DNA of 6,038 nt, from positions 1 through 6,038 of the forward strand of contig JAURGV010000150.1 in NCBI GenBank assembly GCA_030833605.1, given 5' to 3'. The translations under genes and the position numbers were made by a program. Shown one piece after another: positions 1-5,600 of the stretch. The stretch's first letter is position 1. The number at the start of each line of letters is the position of its first letter. This DNA comes from Rhodothermales bacterium. GTDB taxonomy: Bacteria; Bacteroidota; Rhodothermia; Rhodothermales; UBA10348. The notes under the pieces are model-generated. The model saw nothing but the letters and a program-made list of their open reading frames with translations, was not told the origin of the DNA and did no database searches.

Positions 1-1268
1 GGTTTGAAGATCCACATGAACAGAATCACCTCCATGGTCGCAAACACGGCGAGTCCGAACGTGCCTGCCCAGTAATCCCATTCGTCCAGAAAACCGAATT
101 CAAGAAAACGGATATGCATCAAGCCGGCACATAACACCACCAGGCCAATGGCCCAGGCTACTTTTTCGCGTTTGACCCCAAATTCCTCCCTGAAAAAGGC
201 CATAATGGGGGTGGCCATGGCTACGGAAGAGGTAATTCCGGCGAAAAACAGCAGCCCAAACCACATAAAGCCTAAAAACTGGCCAAGTGGGAGCTGCATG
301 AATACCAACGGCATTGTAGCAAAACCGAGGTTGAACGCTCCTGAAGCAGCAATTTGGGTAACGCCTGTTACGCCAAAAAACACAACAGCAGCGGGGATCG
401 CTATGGTACCGCCCAAAACGACCTCAGCCGTTTCATTCGTTGCCGCTGTGGCAATTCCCGAAAGCAGAATGTCATCCTTCTTCCGTAAATAGGATGCGTA
501 CGTTTGCAACGAACCCATTCCCACCGATAAGGTGAAAAAGATCTGACCCGCCGAGGCCAGCCAAACTCCTGCGTCGCCTAGACCGGAAAGATCCGGCCTA
601 AAAATGAAGTTGAGGCCATCGGCTGCTGTCGCCCCAACACCGGGTTGGGCGGGCAACAGTAAGACCACAACAGCCAAAACGGCCGCAAAAACGAACAGAA
701 TCGGCATCCCGATTTTGGCGAGCTTTTCGATACCCCCTGAAATCCCTTTCGAAACCACCCAAATATTGATAACAAGGGTGATGAAGAAAAACAGGAACGG
801 AAGCCACAATGCAACCATACTCGGGTTTCCAATGCCTTGATAGGCATGGAGGAAATCCGTCATTCCGGCTTGGGATTCAACGCCCCAATACCCTTTTGTG
901 ATGGAGAAAAAGGTGTACGCGAGCGTCCAACTCTCGATGTAGGTGTAGTACGTGAGAACGATAAGTGGAATAAGCAGACCTACAGCCCCTAAGTATTTGG
1001 CGGCAGGGTGTTTCCACAACGCTGCAAACATACCCGGGATGTGTCCTTTTCGGTACAATCCGCCATTTCGACCGATTCCCCATTCAATCCACATCAAGGG
1101 GATGCCCAAGAGAAGGAGCGCGATGAAATACGTGATCATGAAGGAGCCACCGCCATGGGTAGCAGCTTGGGTAGGGAAACGCAAGAAGTTGCCCAGGCCT
1201 ACGGCGTTTCCTGCCATGGCGAGAATGAGGCCGATTCGGCTTCCCCACGCCTCGTTGGATGTATTCAT
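1..1268 (-). CDS. LeuT-like neurotransmitter:sodium symporter (NSS family), C-terminus cut by window edge
   Basis: Sodium-coupled amino-acid uptake protein of the inner membrane. I read 422 residues from ATG at 1268; the left edge cuts it after about TM10, so TM11-12 are not seen (LeuT has about 519 residues). The start aligns residue for residue with Aquifex LeuT as I recall it: W8, R11, then GNAVGLGNFLRFP at 20-32, the unwound TM1 that binds sodium and substrate. Other family sites are present: YYTYIESW at 107-114 (Y108 gate), GQIFFTLS at 241-248 (F245, T246), N278 (LeuT N286), and FFAGITSS at 341-348 (A343, T346, S347 of Na2). E282 matches LeuT E290, which predicts chloride-independent transport. 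Two pocket positions differ from LeuT: F259 and I359 are Met (M251, M351). The substrate is inferred to be a neutral, probably hydrophobic amino acid. It follows a small membrane protein by 5 bases and is probably cotranscribed with it. Confidence 0.95.
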   Translation of the reverse strand, partial: MNTSNEAWGSRIGLILAMAGNAVGLGNFLRFPTQAATHGGGSFMITYFIALLLLGIPLMWIEWGIGRNGGLYRKGHIPGMFAALWKHPAAKYLGAVGLLIPLIVLTYYTYIESWTLAYTFFSITKGYWGVESQAGMTDFLHAYQGIGNPSMVALWLPFLFFFITLVINIWVVSKGISGGIEKLAKIGMPILFVFAAVLAVVVLLLPAQPGVGATAADGLNFIFRPDLSGLGDAGVWLASAGQIFFTLSVGMGSLQTYASYLRKKDDILLSGIATAATNETAEVVLGGTIAIPAAVVFFGVTGVTQIAASGAFNLGFATMPLVFMQLPLGQFLGFMWFGLLFFAGITSSVAMATPIMAFFREEFGVKREKVAWAIGLVVLCAGLMHIRFLEFGFLDEWDYWAGTFGLAVFATMEVILFMWIFK

Positions 1269-1273
1269 GGGGA

Positions 1274-1510
1274 TTACATTCCTAAAATGGCATAGAAACC
1301 ATACCCAATGAGCGCAATTCCGGCTACCAGAATTAAGCTCATTACGATAACCACACTATTATTTTCACGCTCCACAGGAACCGAATTTTGGGCTGAAGGA
1401 ACGCGGGATGGGGTTGTTGCTTTTGCAGAGGATTGTTTAGCCCTAGAGCGTTTGGATCGGAAAGGGCGGGGTTGAGAAGGCAGGGTAGGGGTCGAAGAAG
1501 AATAGTTCAT
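1274..1510 (-). CDS. small basic single-pass membrane protein, possible NSS transporter accessory subunit
   Basis: This 78-residue protein starts at ATG 1510. A GTG five codons upstream (1525) is in frame but lies inside a palindrome, so the ATG is preferred. Residues 1-50 are rich in Ser, Pro, Thr, Arg and Lys and look disordered and positively charged. Residues about 51-76 form one hydrophobic helix (NSVVIVMSLI onwards) ending in GM. By the positive-inside rule the N-terminus should be cytoplasmic. Its stop codon (1276-1274) is 5 bases before the ATG of the LeuT-like symporter, so the two are very likely translated from one message. Some bacterial NSS transporters, such as corynebacterial MetP/MetS, need a small one-helix subunit. 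Position and topology fit such a role here, but I see no clear sequence match to MetS, so the function is inference. Confidence 0.72.
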   Translation of the reverse strand: MNYSSSTPTLPSQPRPFRSKRSRAKQSSAKATTPSRVPSAQNSVPVERENNSVVIVMSLILVAGIALIGYGFYAILGM

Positions 1511-1519
1511 TTCGATAGG

Positions 1520-1534
1520 ACGCACCTAGTGCGT
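1520..1534. promoter_or_regulatory. short perfect inverted repeat upstream of the small membrane protein/symporter pair
   Basis: ACGCAC (1520-1525) and GTGCGT (1529-1534) are exact reverse complements around the 3-base centre CTA. The site ends 9 bases before the ATG at 1510 on the minus strand, so it could be an operator or a hairpin at the ribosome-binding region. No T-run follows it. The role is inference. Confidence 0.35.
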
Positions 1535-1565
1535 AAAACGTGATAAATAGTTGTGAGATGATTTT

Positions 1566-1584
1566 GCAGGATGGAGAATCCTGC
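1566..1584 (-). other. hairpin after the stop of the 128-residue orphan, terminator-like but without a T-run
   Basis: GCAGGAT (1566-1572) pairs exactly with ATCCTGC (1578-1584) around a 5-base loop. It lies 11 bases beyond the TAG at 1598-1596 of the minus-strand orphan gene, where a terminator would be expected. On the minus strand, however, the stem is followed by AAAAT rather than a T-run, so intrinsic termination is doubtful. An mRNA 3'-end stabilising stem or a processing site is equally possible. Confidence 0.35.
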
Positions 1585-1595
1585 CCAACGACTAT

Positions 1596-1982
1596 CTAGA
1601 TGCGAATCACTCGGAGCGTTTGAGGCTCGACTCGCGACACGTTTGAAACCCAGAAAGAGGGATCCTCATTTTGAAAATGAGAGATCGGAATGCCTTTTAG
1701 TGTAGGCAATTGGGTTGCTTTTTCCCCTCCAAAAGTCCGAACCTCTGTTCGGTTGGCCAGCTGAGGCGGAGAAAGCGGGATGGCAAACCCCGTATGAAGA
1801 AACGAGCTAACAATGGCTGGACTTTCGCTTTGCGTAGCGGCGGTTTCGGAAGGAATTCTATCCGATACTGCAACTTCGACGTTTTTCCAGCTACTCGCCA
1901 AAATAATCAACGCAATTGCAAATCCGCACATCAAGATGGATGAGCGATTACGCAACGGTCGACTATGTGATAGGAGTGCCAT
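1596..1982 (-). CDS. hypothetical single-pass membrane protein
   Basis: I do not recognise a family. From ATG 1982 it has 128 residues: a short basic cytoplasmic head (residues 1-14, RPLRNR), one hydrophobic helix at about 15-32, and an extracytoplasmic tail of about 95 residues. The tail has a Ser/Thr/Glu-rich linker at 35-60 and ends in PQTLRVIRI. The layout, with a basic head, one helix and a small periplasmic domain, is like that of anti-sigma-type membrane proteins, but no zinc-binding HxxxCxxC motif is present. An in-frame start further upstream (ATG 2072 or TTG 2075) would add about 30 residues and overlap the hydrolase gene by more than 50 bases. I chose 1982 because it leaves a 37-base gap that holds a neat hairpin. 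It follows the EEP hydrolase on the same strand and is probably cotranscribed with it. Confidence 0.6.
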   Translation of the reverse strand: MALLSHSRPLRNRSSILMCGFAIALIILASSWKNVEVAVSDRIPSETAATQSESPAIVSSFLHTGFAIPLSPPQLANRTEVRTFGGEKATQLPTLKGIPISHFQNEDPSFWVSNVSRVEPQTLRVIRI

Positions 1983-1987
1983 TTTCG

Positions 1988-2011
1988 CTTCTACATCGCA
2001 GTTTGTAGAAG
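1988..2011 (-). promoter_or_regulatory. intercistronic hairpin just before the orphan gene start
   Basis: On the plus strand CTTCTACA (1988-1995) and TGTAGAAG (2004-2011) are exact reverse complements around an 8-base loop. On the minus-strand message the stem starts 8 bases after the hydrolase stop (2020) and ends 5 bases before ATG 1982. Its 3' arm contains AGAAG, the only purine-rich ribosome-binding candidate for that gene. It could therefore hold down translation of the downstream gene. No T-run follows, so it is not an intrinsic terminator. Confidence 0.4.
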
Positions 2012-2019
2012 TTTCCGGA

Positions 2020-2814
2020 CTACCATACCAACTCAATAAATAATGGACGGTGGTCTGAAGCCACGGGTTCATCAATGAGGTATTGGTTGATCACCTGAAA
2101 GTCTTGAAAGGGCCTCAATGCGAAATAATCGATCTCTTTTACCGGCTCAAAGGATGAAAACGTAAAGTGGTCCTCGCCCTTGTCTACAAATCCCCATTGC
2201 TGTTTTAAGAACGAAATCACGGGAGAATCCGGTAGAGAATTATAGTCTCCGGCTAGAATTACGGGTTCTGTCACGCCCTCAAATGTAGCTGCCAAAGCCT
2301 GGGCCTGCGCCAGTCGCTCTTCTTCCGTTTCATAAAAATGAATACTGACAAATCGAAGCGTGCGGCCCGTTTTGGGAGACTGGACTTCTAGCTCGATAGC
2401 AGACCGTGGCTCGGATCCGTCGGGCAGACGGTGGTTGGTACTGCTTATGATGGGCCACTTGGACATGGCTGCCATCCCGTATTTCCCGCCCTGGTACGGC
2501 ATGAACTCACCGAAAACAGACGCCATACCGGTTAATTCGCCTAAAACGGCAGCTTGATTCACCCCTTCGGTGCGTGTCACCACCGAGTCAATCTCTTGCA
2601 GCGCAACCAGATCCGGACTGTGATCGCGTATCAACTTGGCAATTCGATCCAGATCCAACTTAAGGTCCATGCCCGCGCCGTGATGAATGTTGTAGGCCAG
2701 AATTCGGAGCGTGTCTTGACCAGCGGGATTGTCTTCTGCGGAAGGCGCGGGGTTTCCGCACCCAACATGCAGGACAAGGGCAATTAAAAGAACCGGAGTC
2801 AGCTTGGTAGACAT
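2020..2814 (-). CDS. endonuclease/exonuclease/phosphatase (EEP) family hydrolase, probably exported lipoprotein
   Basis: This is a 264-residue metal-dependent phosphoesterase of the EEP (DNase I-like/synaptojanin) fold. Family motifs appear in order: RILAYNIHHGAG at 37-48 (N42), LVALQEID at 69-76 (metal-binding E74), SIHF at 157-160 (H159), LAGDYN at 187-192 (D190, N192), KEIDYFAL at 226-233 (D229), and SDHRPLFIEL at 253-262 (D254, catalytic H255). The catalytic set is complete and the length is normal. The N-terminus has a Lys, a hydrophobic stretch at about 6-18 and then Cys19-Gly, which reads as a lipoprotein signal; His at -3 is unusual for a lipobox, so plain secretion is also possible. 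The substrate cannot be told from sequence; relatives act on nucleic acids, phosphoinositides or sphingolipids. It is divergent from the PadR gene, and an orphan membrane protein follows after 37 bases. Confidence 0.92.
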   Translation of the reverse strand: MSTKLTPVLLIALVLHVGCGNPAPSAEDNPAGQDTLRILAYNIHHGAGMDLKLDLDRIAKLIRDHSPDLVALQEIDSVVTRTEGVNQAAVLGELTGMASVFGEFMPYQGGKYGMAAMSKWPIISSTNHRLPDGSEPRSAIELEVQSPKTGRTLRFVSIHFYETEEERLAQAQALAATFEGVTEPVILAGDYNSLPDSPVISFLKQQWGFVDKGEDHFTFSSFEPVKEIDYFALRPFQDFQVINQYLIDEPVASDHRPLFIELVW

Positions 2815-2876
2815 AACGATGTAAAGAATGGAAGGGCGAAAAGATGACGATACAATTCATCCGCATCAAAAAAAAA

Positions 2877-2905
2877 TTGGGATACCTATAACTTTTATGT
2901 ATTCC
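2877..2905 (+). promoter_or_regulatory. candidate padR-permease promoter
   Basis: TTGGGA (2877-2882) and TATTCC (2900-2905) are separated by 17 bases and preceded by a run of nine A (2868-2876) that could act as an UP element. The match to the sigma-70 consensus is moderate. An alternative Bacteroidota-type -7 box, TAACTTTT (2889-2896, consensus TAnnTTTG), lacks an evident -33 partner. Either reading lies inside or beside the long palindrome, which would suit repression. Confidence 0.3.
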
Positions 2906-2931
2906 GGTCCGTAATGCATAGAACTTTTAGG
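2885..2931. promoter_or_regulatory. long imperfect palindrome, probable PadR operator
   Basis: The symmetry is centred on T2908. The inner arms TATGTATTCCGG (2896-2907) and CCGTAATGCATA (2909-2920) match at 10 of 12 pairs. The symmetry continues outward to CCTA (2885-2888) and TAGG (2928-2931), giving 18 of 23 pairs over 47 bases. The inner arms include the ATGT/GCAT type of half-site; PadR proteins commonly bind ATGT-n-ACAT palindromes and repress their own genes. The site lies 31 bases upstream of the chosen padR start and overlaps the candidate promoter. Autoregulation is inference. Confidence 0.6.
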
Positions 2932-2940
2932 GTTAACCCT
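2929..2940. promoter_or_regulatory. perfect 12-base palindrome beside the operator
   Basis: AGGGTTAACCCT is a perfect palindrome that shares three bases with the right end of the long palindrome and lies 21 bases before the padR ATG. It may be a second regulator site or an extension of the same operator. No family is assigned. Confidence 0.35.
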
Positions 2941-2961
2941 TCCAAGCACAACTCGGGAAAA

Positions 2962-3318
2962 ATGAATCACATCATATCAAAAGAACTCGCTGGCGCCTCC
3001 ACAAAGCCCATTTTATTGTCCATTCTATCGCGTTCGGACTCCTATGGATACGCCATCATTCAAAGTGTTCGAGAATTGTCTGATGGGGTCCTGGACTGGA
3101 AAGACGGCATGTTATATCCCGTTTTGCACCGATTGGAGGATGAAAAACTAATCGAATCGTTTTGGAAAACCCCAGAAACGGGGCGGAAACGTAAATACTA
3201 CCGGATTTTGCCCGCCGGTGTTGAAGCTTTAGAAGCCGAAAAACAGAGCTGGTTCAGCGTGAACGCCATGTTTATTCGCTTGTGGAGTCCTGAAGCCCAA
3301 TTCACTTTAGCCGTTTAA
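2962..3318 (+). CDS. PadR-family winged-helix transcriptional regulator
   Basis: This is a 118-residue DNA-binding regulator, normal for short PadR proteins. The family pattern is clear: SILSRSDSYGYAI at 20-32 (first helices), DGMLYPVLHRLEDEKLI at 48-64 (recognition helix and start of the wing), and GRKRKYYRILPAGVEAL at 74-90 (wing strands and start of the dimer helix). The C-terminal helix ends near 118 without a ligand domain. I start at ATG 2962, where KELAGASTKPILLSIL begins as usual for the family. An in-frame ATG at 2914 would add 16 residues, but it lies inside the palindrome, where a control site is more likely. The permease gene starts 10 bases after the stop, so the two form an operon. 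PadR regulators often sit directly ahead of permeases with prefix domains, as here. Effector unknown. Confidence 0.94.
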   Translation: MNHIISKELAGASTKPILLSILSRSDSYGYAIIQSVRELSDGVLDWKDGMLYPVLHRLEDEKLIESFWKTPETGRKRKYYRILPAGVEALEAEKQSWFSVNAMFIRLWSPEAQFTLAV

Positions 3319-3322
3319 GGTG
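3317..3322 (+). promoter_or_regulatory. Shine-Dalgarno sequence that decides the permease start
   Basis: AAGGTG overlaps the PadR stop codon and sits 6 bases before ATG 3329. It favours that ATG over the in-frame GTG at 3320, which lies inside the Shine-Dalgarno itself. This is one of the clearer ribosome-binding sites in the window. Confidence 0.6.
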
Positions 3323-3328
3323 CATCGT

Positions 3329-5143
3329 ATGCCGTATCAATGCAATTTAGAAGTGGCCATCGCCTCGTGGCGTCAAAGTTTGAAGCTGAATCGCTCTTTT
3401 TTGGGAGACGATTTGGACGAGTTGGAAAACCATCTACGTGATGCCGTGGAATCCGGGATGGAAGATGGTTTGACAGAAGAAGTGGCGTACCGAGAAGCCC
3501 TCTCTCGCATGGGCAATTTTGTGGATTTGGAGCCTGAGTATAAAAAAGTTCGGCTTGGTGCAGGACGCGTAAAACAATCAATATTTAGTGAGTGGAGATG
3601 GATGATGGCTATGTTTCGCAACTACTTGACCGTTTCATTTCGGTTCATGAAAAAACATTCTGTGTTTTCCGTAATCAACGTAGGTGGATTGGCCATCGGA
3701 CTAGCAGGCTGCCTGTTAATGGTGCTGTTTGTTGGTCAGGAAATGCATTTCGATAAAGATATTCATAGTAAGGAAGATCGCATTTACCGGATGGGTGGAT
3801 CCAGTACCGGATGGCCCTACGCCCAAATTCTGAAAGCTGAATATCCAGAAGTGGAGCAAGTGACCTACTTGCGTACGTATCCGAGCTATTCGATCAAGAA
3901 AGACGATCAGTTTTTCTATGAGAAAATGATTTATGCGGACCCAGCTTTTTTTGACATTTTTGACTTTCCGCTACTTGAAGGTGATTCCAAAAGCGCATTG
4001 AGTGCTCCATTTTCAGTCTTGTTAAGTCCCGATTTGGCTAGCCGGTTGTTCGGAACGGGTCAAGTTGTGGGAGAACAATTAGCGTTTGGCGATTCGCATA
4101 CGTTTACCGTAACCGGAATCATAGACATTCCTGAAAACTCACACATTCAAACGGACGCCATTATGTCCTTTGAAACACTTCGGGTGGTTGATCCGGAAGG
4201 ATATGACGCTCGAATGGCGGATGGATGGCTTGACATGAATGTGACCAACTATGTTTTGCTTGCGCAAGGAGCCGACGTTTCAGCATTTGCCGAAAAAATT
4301 CGAAGCATGCCCGATGAAAAAGTGGGCGAGTATTTGGCCGCATGGGGAGTCGAGTATGAATTGGTTTTGGAGCCATTGACCTCCATCTACTTGGAAAGTA
4401 CGCTCGGCAATATGTTAGGGCCCGTTGGAAGCATGAAGGCCATTTACTTGTTGATCGCTGTGGGTTTCTTTTTGCTCATGATCGCCATAATCAACTTTGT
4501 TAATCTGACCACGTCACGGTCATCTACCCGATCCAAGGAAATTGGCCTACGAAAAGCGATCGGAGCAGATAGGGGCTCTGTAGCCATTCAGTTTTTGTTT
4601 GATTCAGGGCTAACTAGTTTTCTAGGGGCCTTTTTAGCCTTAGTCATTGCCTGGGGGATGCTGCCCATTTTCAACACCTTCGTTCAGCGTTCTTACACGA
4701 CTCCTCAATTGTTTTCTTTTGAAATGATGGGGGTTCTCTTTGTGGTGTTGATTTTGGTCACGCTTGTGGCAGGCGCTTACCCCGCATTTTTACTTTCTGG
4801 AATTGAAGCTGTCTCGGCGATGAAAGGAGACGCGACGCAGAAAGGGAACGGCGCTTGGGTTCGGCAAGGATTGGTCGGATTTCAGTTTTCCATTTCGGGC
4901 ATCTTGATCATTGTGACGCTTGCGGCTATGACTCAGGTTCGGTTTATGGAAAACCAATCGCTCGGATTCGACGCTGAACAGGTGCTGGTCTTAGACGCAC
5001 GGCGCGCTCCTGCGGGAGCGCTAAATGAGCGGTTTGAAGTATTTGAAGCCGCGCTGGCTAACAGTTCAATGGTTCAAAAGGTTGGATCCATGTGGGCCGT
5101 TCCAGGGCGTTCCGCTTGGAATGGACAGCTTTTTCCTCAATGA
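3329..5143 (+). CDS. N-terminal fragment of the FtsX-like permease (604 residues)
   Basis: Open reading frame of the 5' part of the broken permease. Residues 1 to about 82 form a helical prefix (ELENHLRDAVESGMEDGLTEEVAYREALSRMG region, given here only by its conserved ELENHLRD and REALSRMG parts) of the type found on PadR-linked orphan permeases. TM1 is at about 111-137, followed by a MacB_PCD-like extracytoplasmic domain at 138-370. TM2 is at about 371-394, the FtsX signature KEIGLRKAIGA at 403-413, TM3 at about 427-448, TM4 at 466-491 and TM5 at 514-537. Some 60 residues of the second extracytoplasmic domain follow, ending with a short out-of-frame tail LFPQ. If made, it would be a five-helix protein with one FtsX core and the second missing. 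ABC permeases of this type act in lipid, peptide or drug efflux; the substrate is not evident. Confidence 0.8.
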   Translation: MPYQCNLEVAIASWRQSLKLNRSFLGDDLDELENHLRDAVESGMEDGLTEEVAYREALSRMGNFVDLEPEYKKVRLGAGRVKQSIFSEWRWMMAMFRNYLTVSFRFMKKHSVFSVINVGGLAIGLAGCLLMVLFVGQEMHFDKDIHSKEDRIYRMGGSSTGWPYAQILKAEYPEVEQVTYLRTYPSYSIKKDDQFFYEKMIYADPAFFDIFDFPLLEGDSKSALSAPFSVLLSPDLASRLFGTGQVVGEQLAFGDSHTFTVTGIIDIPENSHIQTDAIMSFETLRVVDPEGYDARMADGWLDMNVTNYVLLAQGADVSAFAEKIRSMPDEKVGEYLAAWGVEYELVLEPLTSIYLESTLGNMLGPVGSMKAIYLLIAVGFFLLMIAIINFVNLTTSRSSTRSKEIGLRKAIGADRGSVAIQFLFDSGLTSFLGAFLALVIAWGMLPIFNTFVQRSYTTPQLFSFEMMGVLFVVLILVTLVAGAYPAFLLSGIEAVSAMKGDATQKGNGAWVRQGLVGFQFSISGILIIVTLAAMTQVRFMENQSLGFDAEQVLVLDARRAPAGALNERFEVFEAALANSSMVQKVGSMWAVPGRSAWNGQLFPQ

Positions 5144-5561
5144 TGACTTCAATCAGCAATATGGAGCGGAGCAACGATTATTGAACATTCTCATGATGTT
5201 TGCCCTGTTAACGATCTTTATTGCCTGTTTGGGACTGTCTGGATTAGCGGCATATTCGACTGCGCAACGGACCAAAGAAATTGGCATTCGAAAAACGCTG
5301 GGTGCATCGTCATCGGCGGTCGTATTTCTTCTTTCGAAAGATGCCCTTAAGCCGGTAGCGGTTGCCTTTGTTCTAGCGACGGTAGGAGGATTTCTGATTT
5401 CTACGCGCTGGATGGAGCAATTCGCGTATCACACCACACTCGGCGCTGGTATGTATGTATTAGCGGGTGCGCTGTTGGTATCGATTGCCGTAATTACCGT
5501 TAGTCTTCAGGCTATCCGAGCCGCGATGGCGACACCGGTGAAGAGTATTAGGTATCAATAG
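5121..5561 (+). CDS. C-terminal fragment of the FtsX-like permease (about 146 residues)
   Basis: This frame holds the second FtsX core intact. SFFLNDDFNQQYGAEQRL is the usual stretch just before TM6. TM6 is at about 21-45, KEIGIRKTLGA at 52-62, TM7 at about 75-95, WMEQFAYHTTLG at 97-108, TM8 at about 110-130, and the typical ending PVKSIRYQ at 139-146. An in-frame ATG at 5121 exists but lies in the deletion junction and has no clear ribosome-binding site. An earlier ATG at 5025 in this frame only reads a shadow of the upstream coding sequence. Independent translation is doubtful. Confidence 0.7.
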   Translation: MDSFFLNDDFNQQYGAEQRLLNILMMFALLTIFIACLGLSGLAAYSTAQRTKEIGIRKTLGASSSAVVFLLSKDALKPVAVAFVLATVGGFLISTRWMEQFAYHTTLGAGMYVLAGALLVSIAVITVSLQAIRAAMATPVKSIRYQ

Positions 5562-5600
5562 GGGTATTTTATGGAAGGGCCATCGTTGCGTCCAAAACTA

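Larger units (their letters stand above)
3329..5561 (+). pseudogene. FtsX/MacB-type permease with prefix domain, disrupted by internal out-of-frame deletion
   Basis: Complete family architecture apart from one lesion: helical prefix domain, TM1, first extracytoplasmic domain, first FtsX core (TM2-4), TM5, remnant of a second extracytoplasmic domain, and second FtsX core (TM6-8). The two FtsX repeats carry the expected KEIGLRKAIGA and KEIGIRKTLGA signatures. Reading stays in one frame until WNGQ (5117-5128) and hits TGA at 5141-5143. The continuation, SFFLNDDFNQQYGAEQRL, is in another frame. Only about 77 residues remain between TM5 and TM6, where relatives have roughly 200 or more, so I infer a deletion of more than a hundred codons that also shifted the frame. 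As it stands it cannot make a normal permease. A sequencing or assembly error is the main alternative. No ATPase gene is adjacent in the window. Confidence 0.8.

Noticed and set aside
148..1311. Plus- and minus-strand open frames within the symporter gene (for example 148-492, 604-840, 952-1311 plus; 578-847, 877-1083 minus)
   Set aside because: They lie inside the strongly supported symporter frame and read as low-complexity, non-family sequence.
1983..2075. Longer form of the orphan protein starting at 2072 or 2075
   Set aside because: It needs a 50-base overlap with the hydrolase gene and would code through the intercistronic hairpin; kept as an alternative only.
2914..2961. PadR start at ATG 2914
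   Set aside because: It lies inside the palindrome, and the 16 extra residues do not look like the usual PadR N-terminus.
3320..3328. GTG at 3320 as permease start
   Set aside because: It is part of the AAGGTG Shine-Dalgarno for ATG 3329.
3315..4376. Minus-strand open frames within the permease gene (3315-3581, 3373-3621, 4161-4376)
   Set aside because: These are shadows of the well-conserved plus-strand permease frame.
5025..5120. ATG at 5025 as the start of an independent C-terminal permease protein
   Set aside because: The first 32 codons are an out-of-frame reading of the upstream permease sequence; real homology starts only at about 5124.
5126..5136. Programmed frameshift at the T-run (CTT TTT CC) joining the two permease frames
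   Set aside because: A +1 slip would restore the frame but not the missing domain, and there is no stimulatory structure evident; a deletion explains both.
5562..5600. Intrinsic terminator between the convergent permease and helix-turn-helix genes
   Set aside because: I see no stem followed by a T-run on either strand in this 39-base gap.
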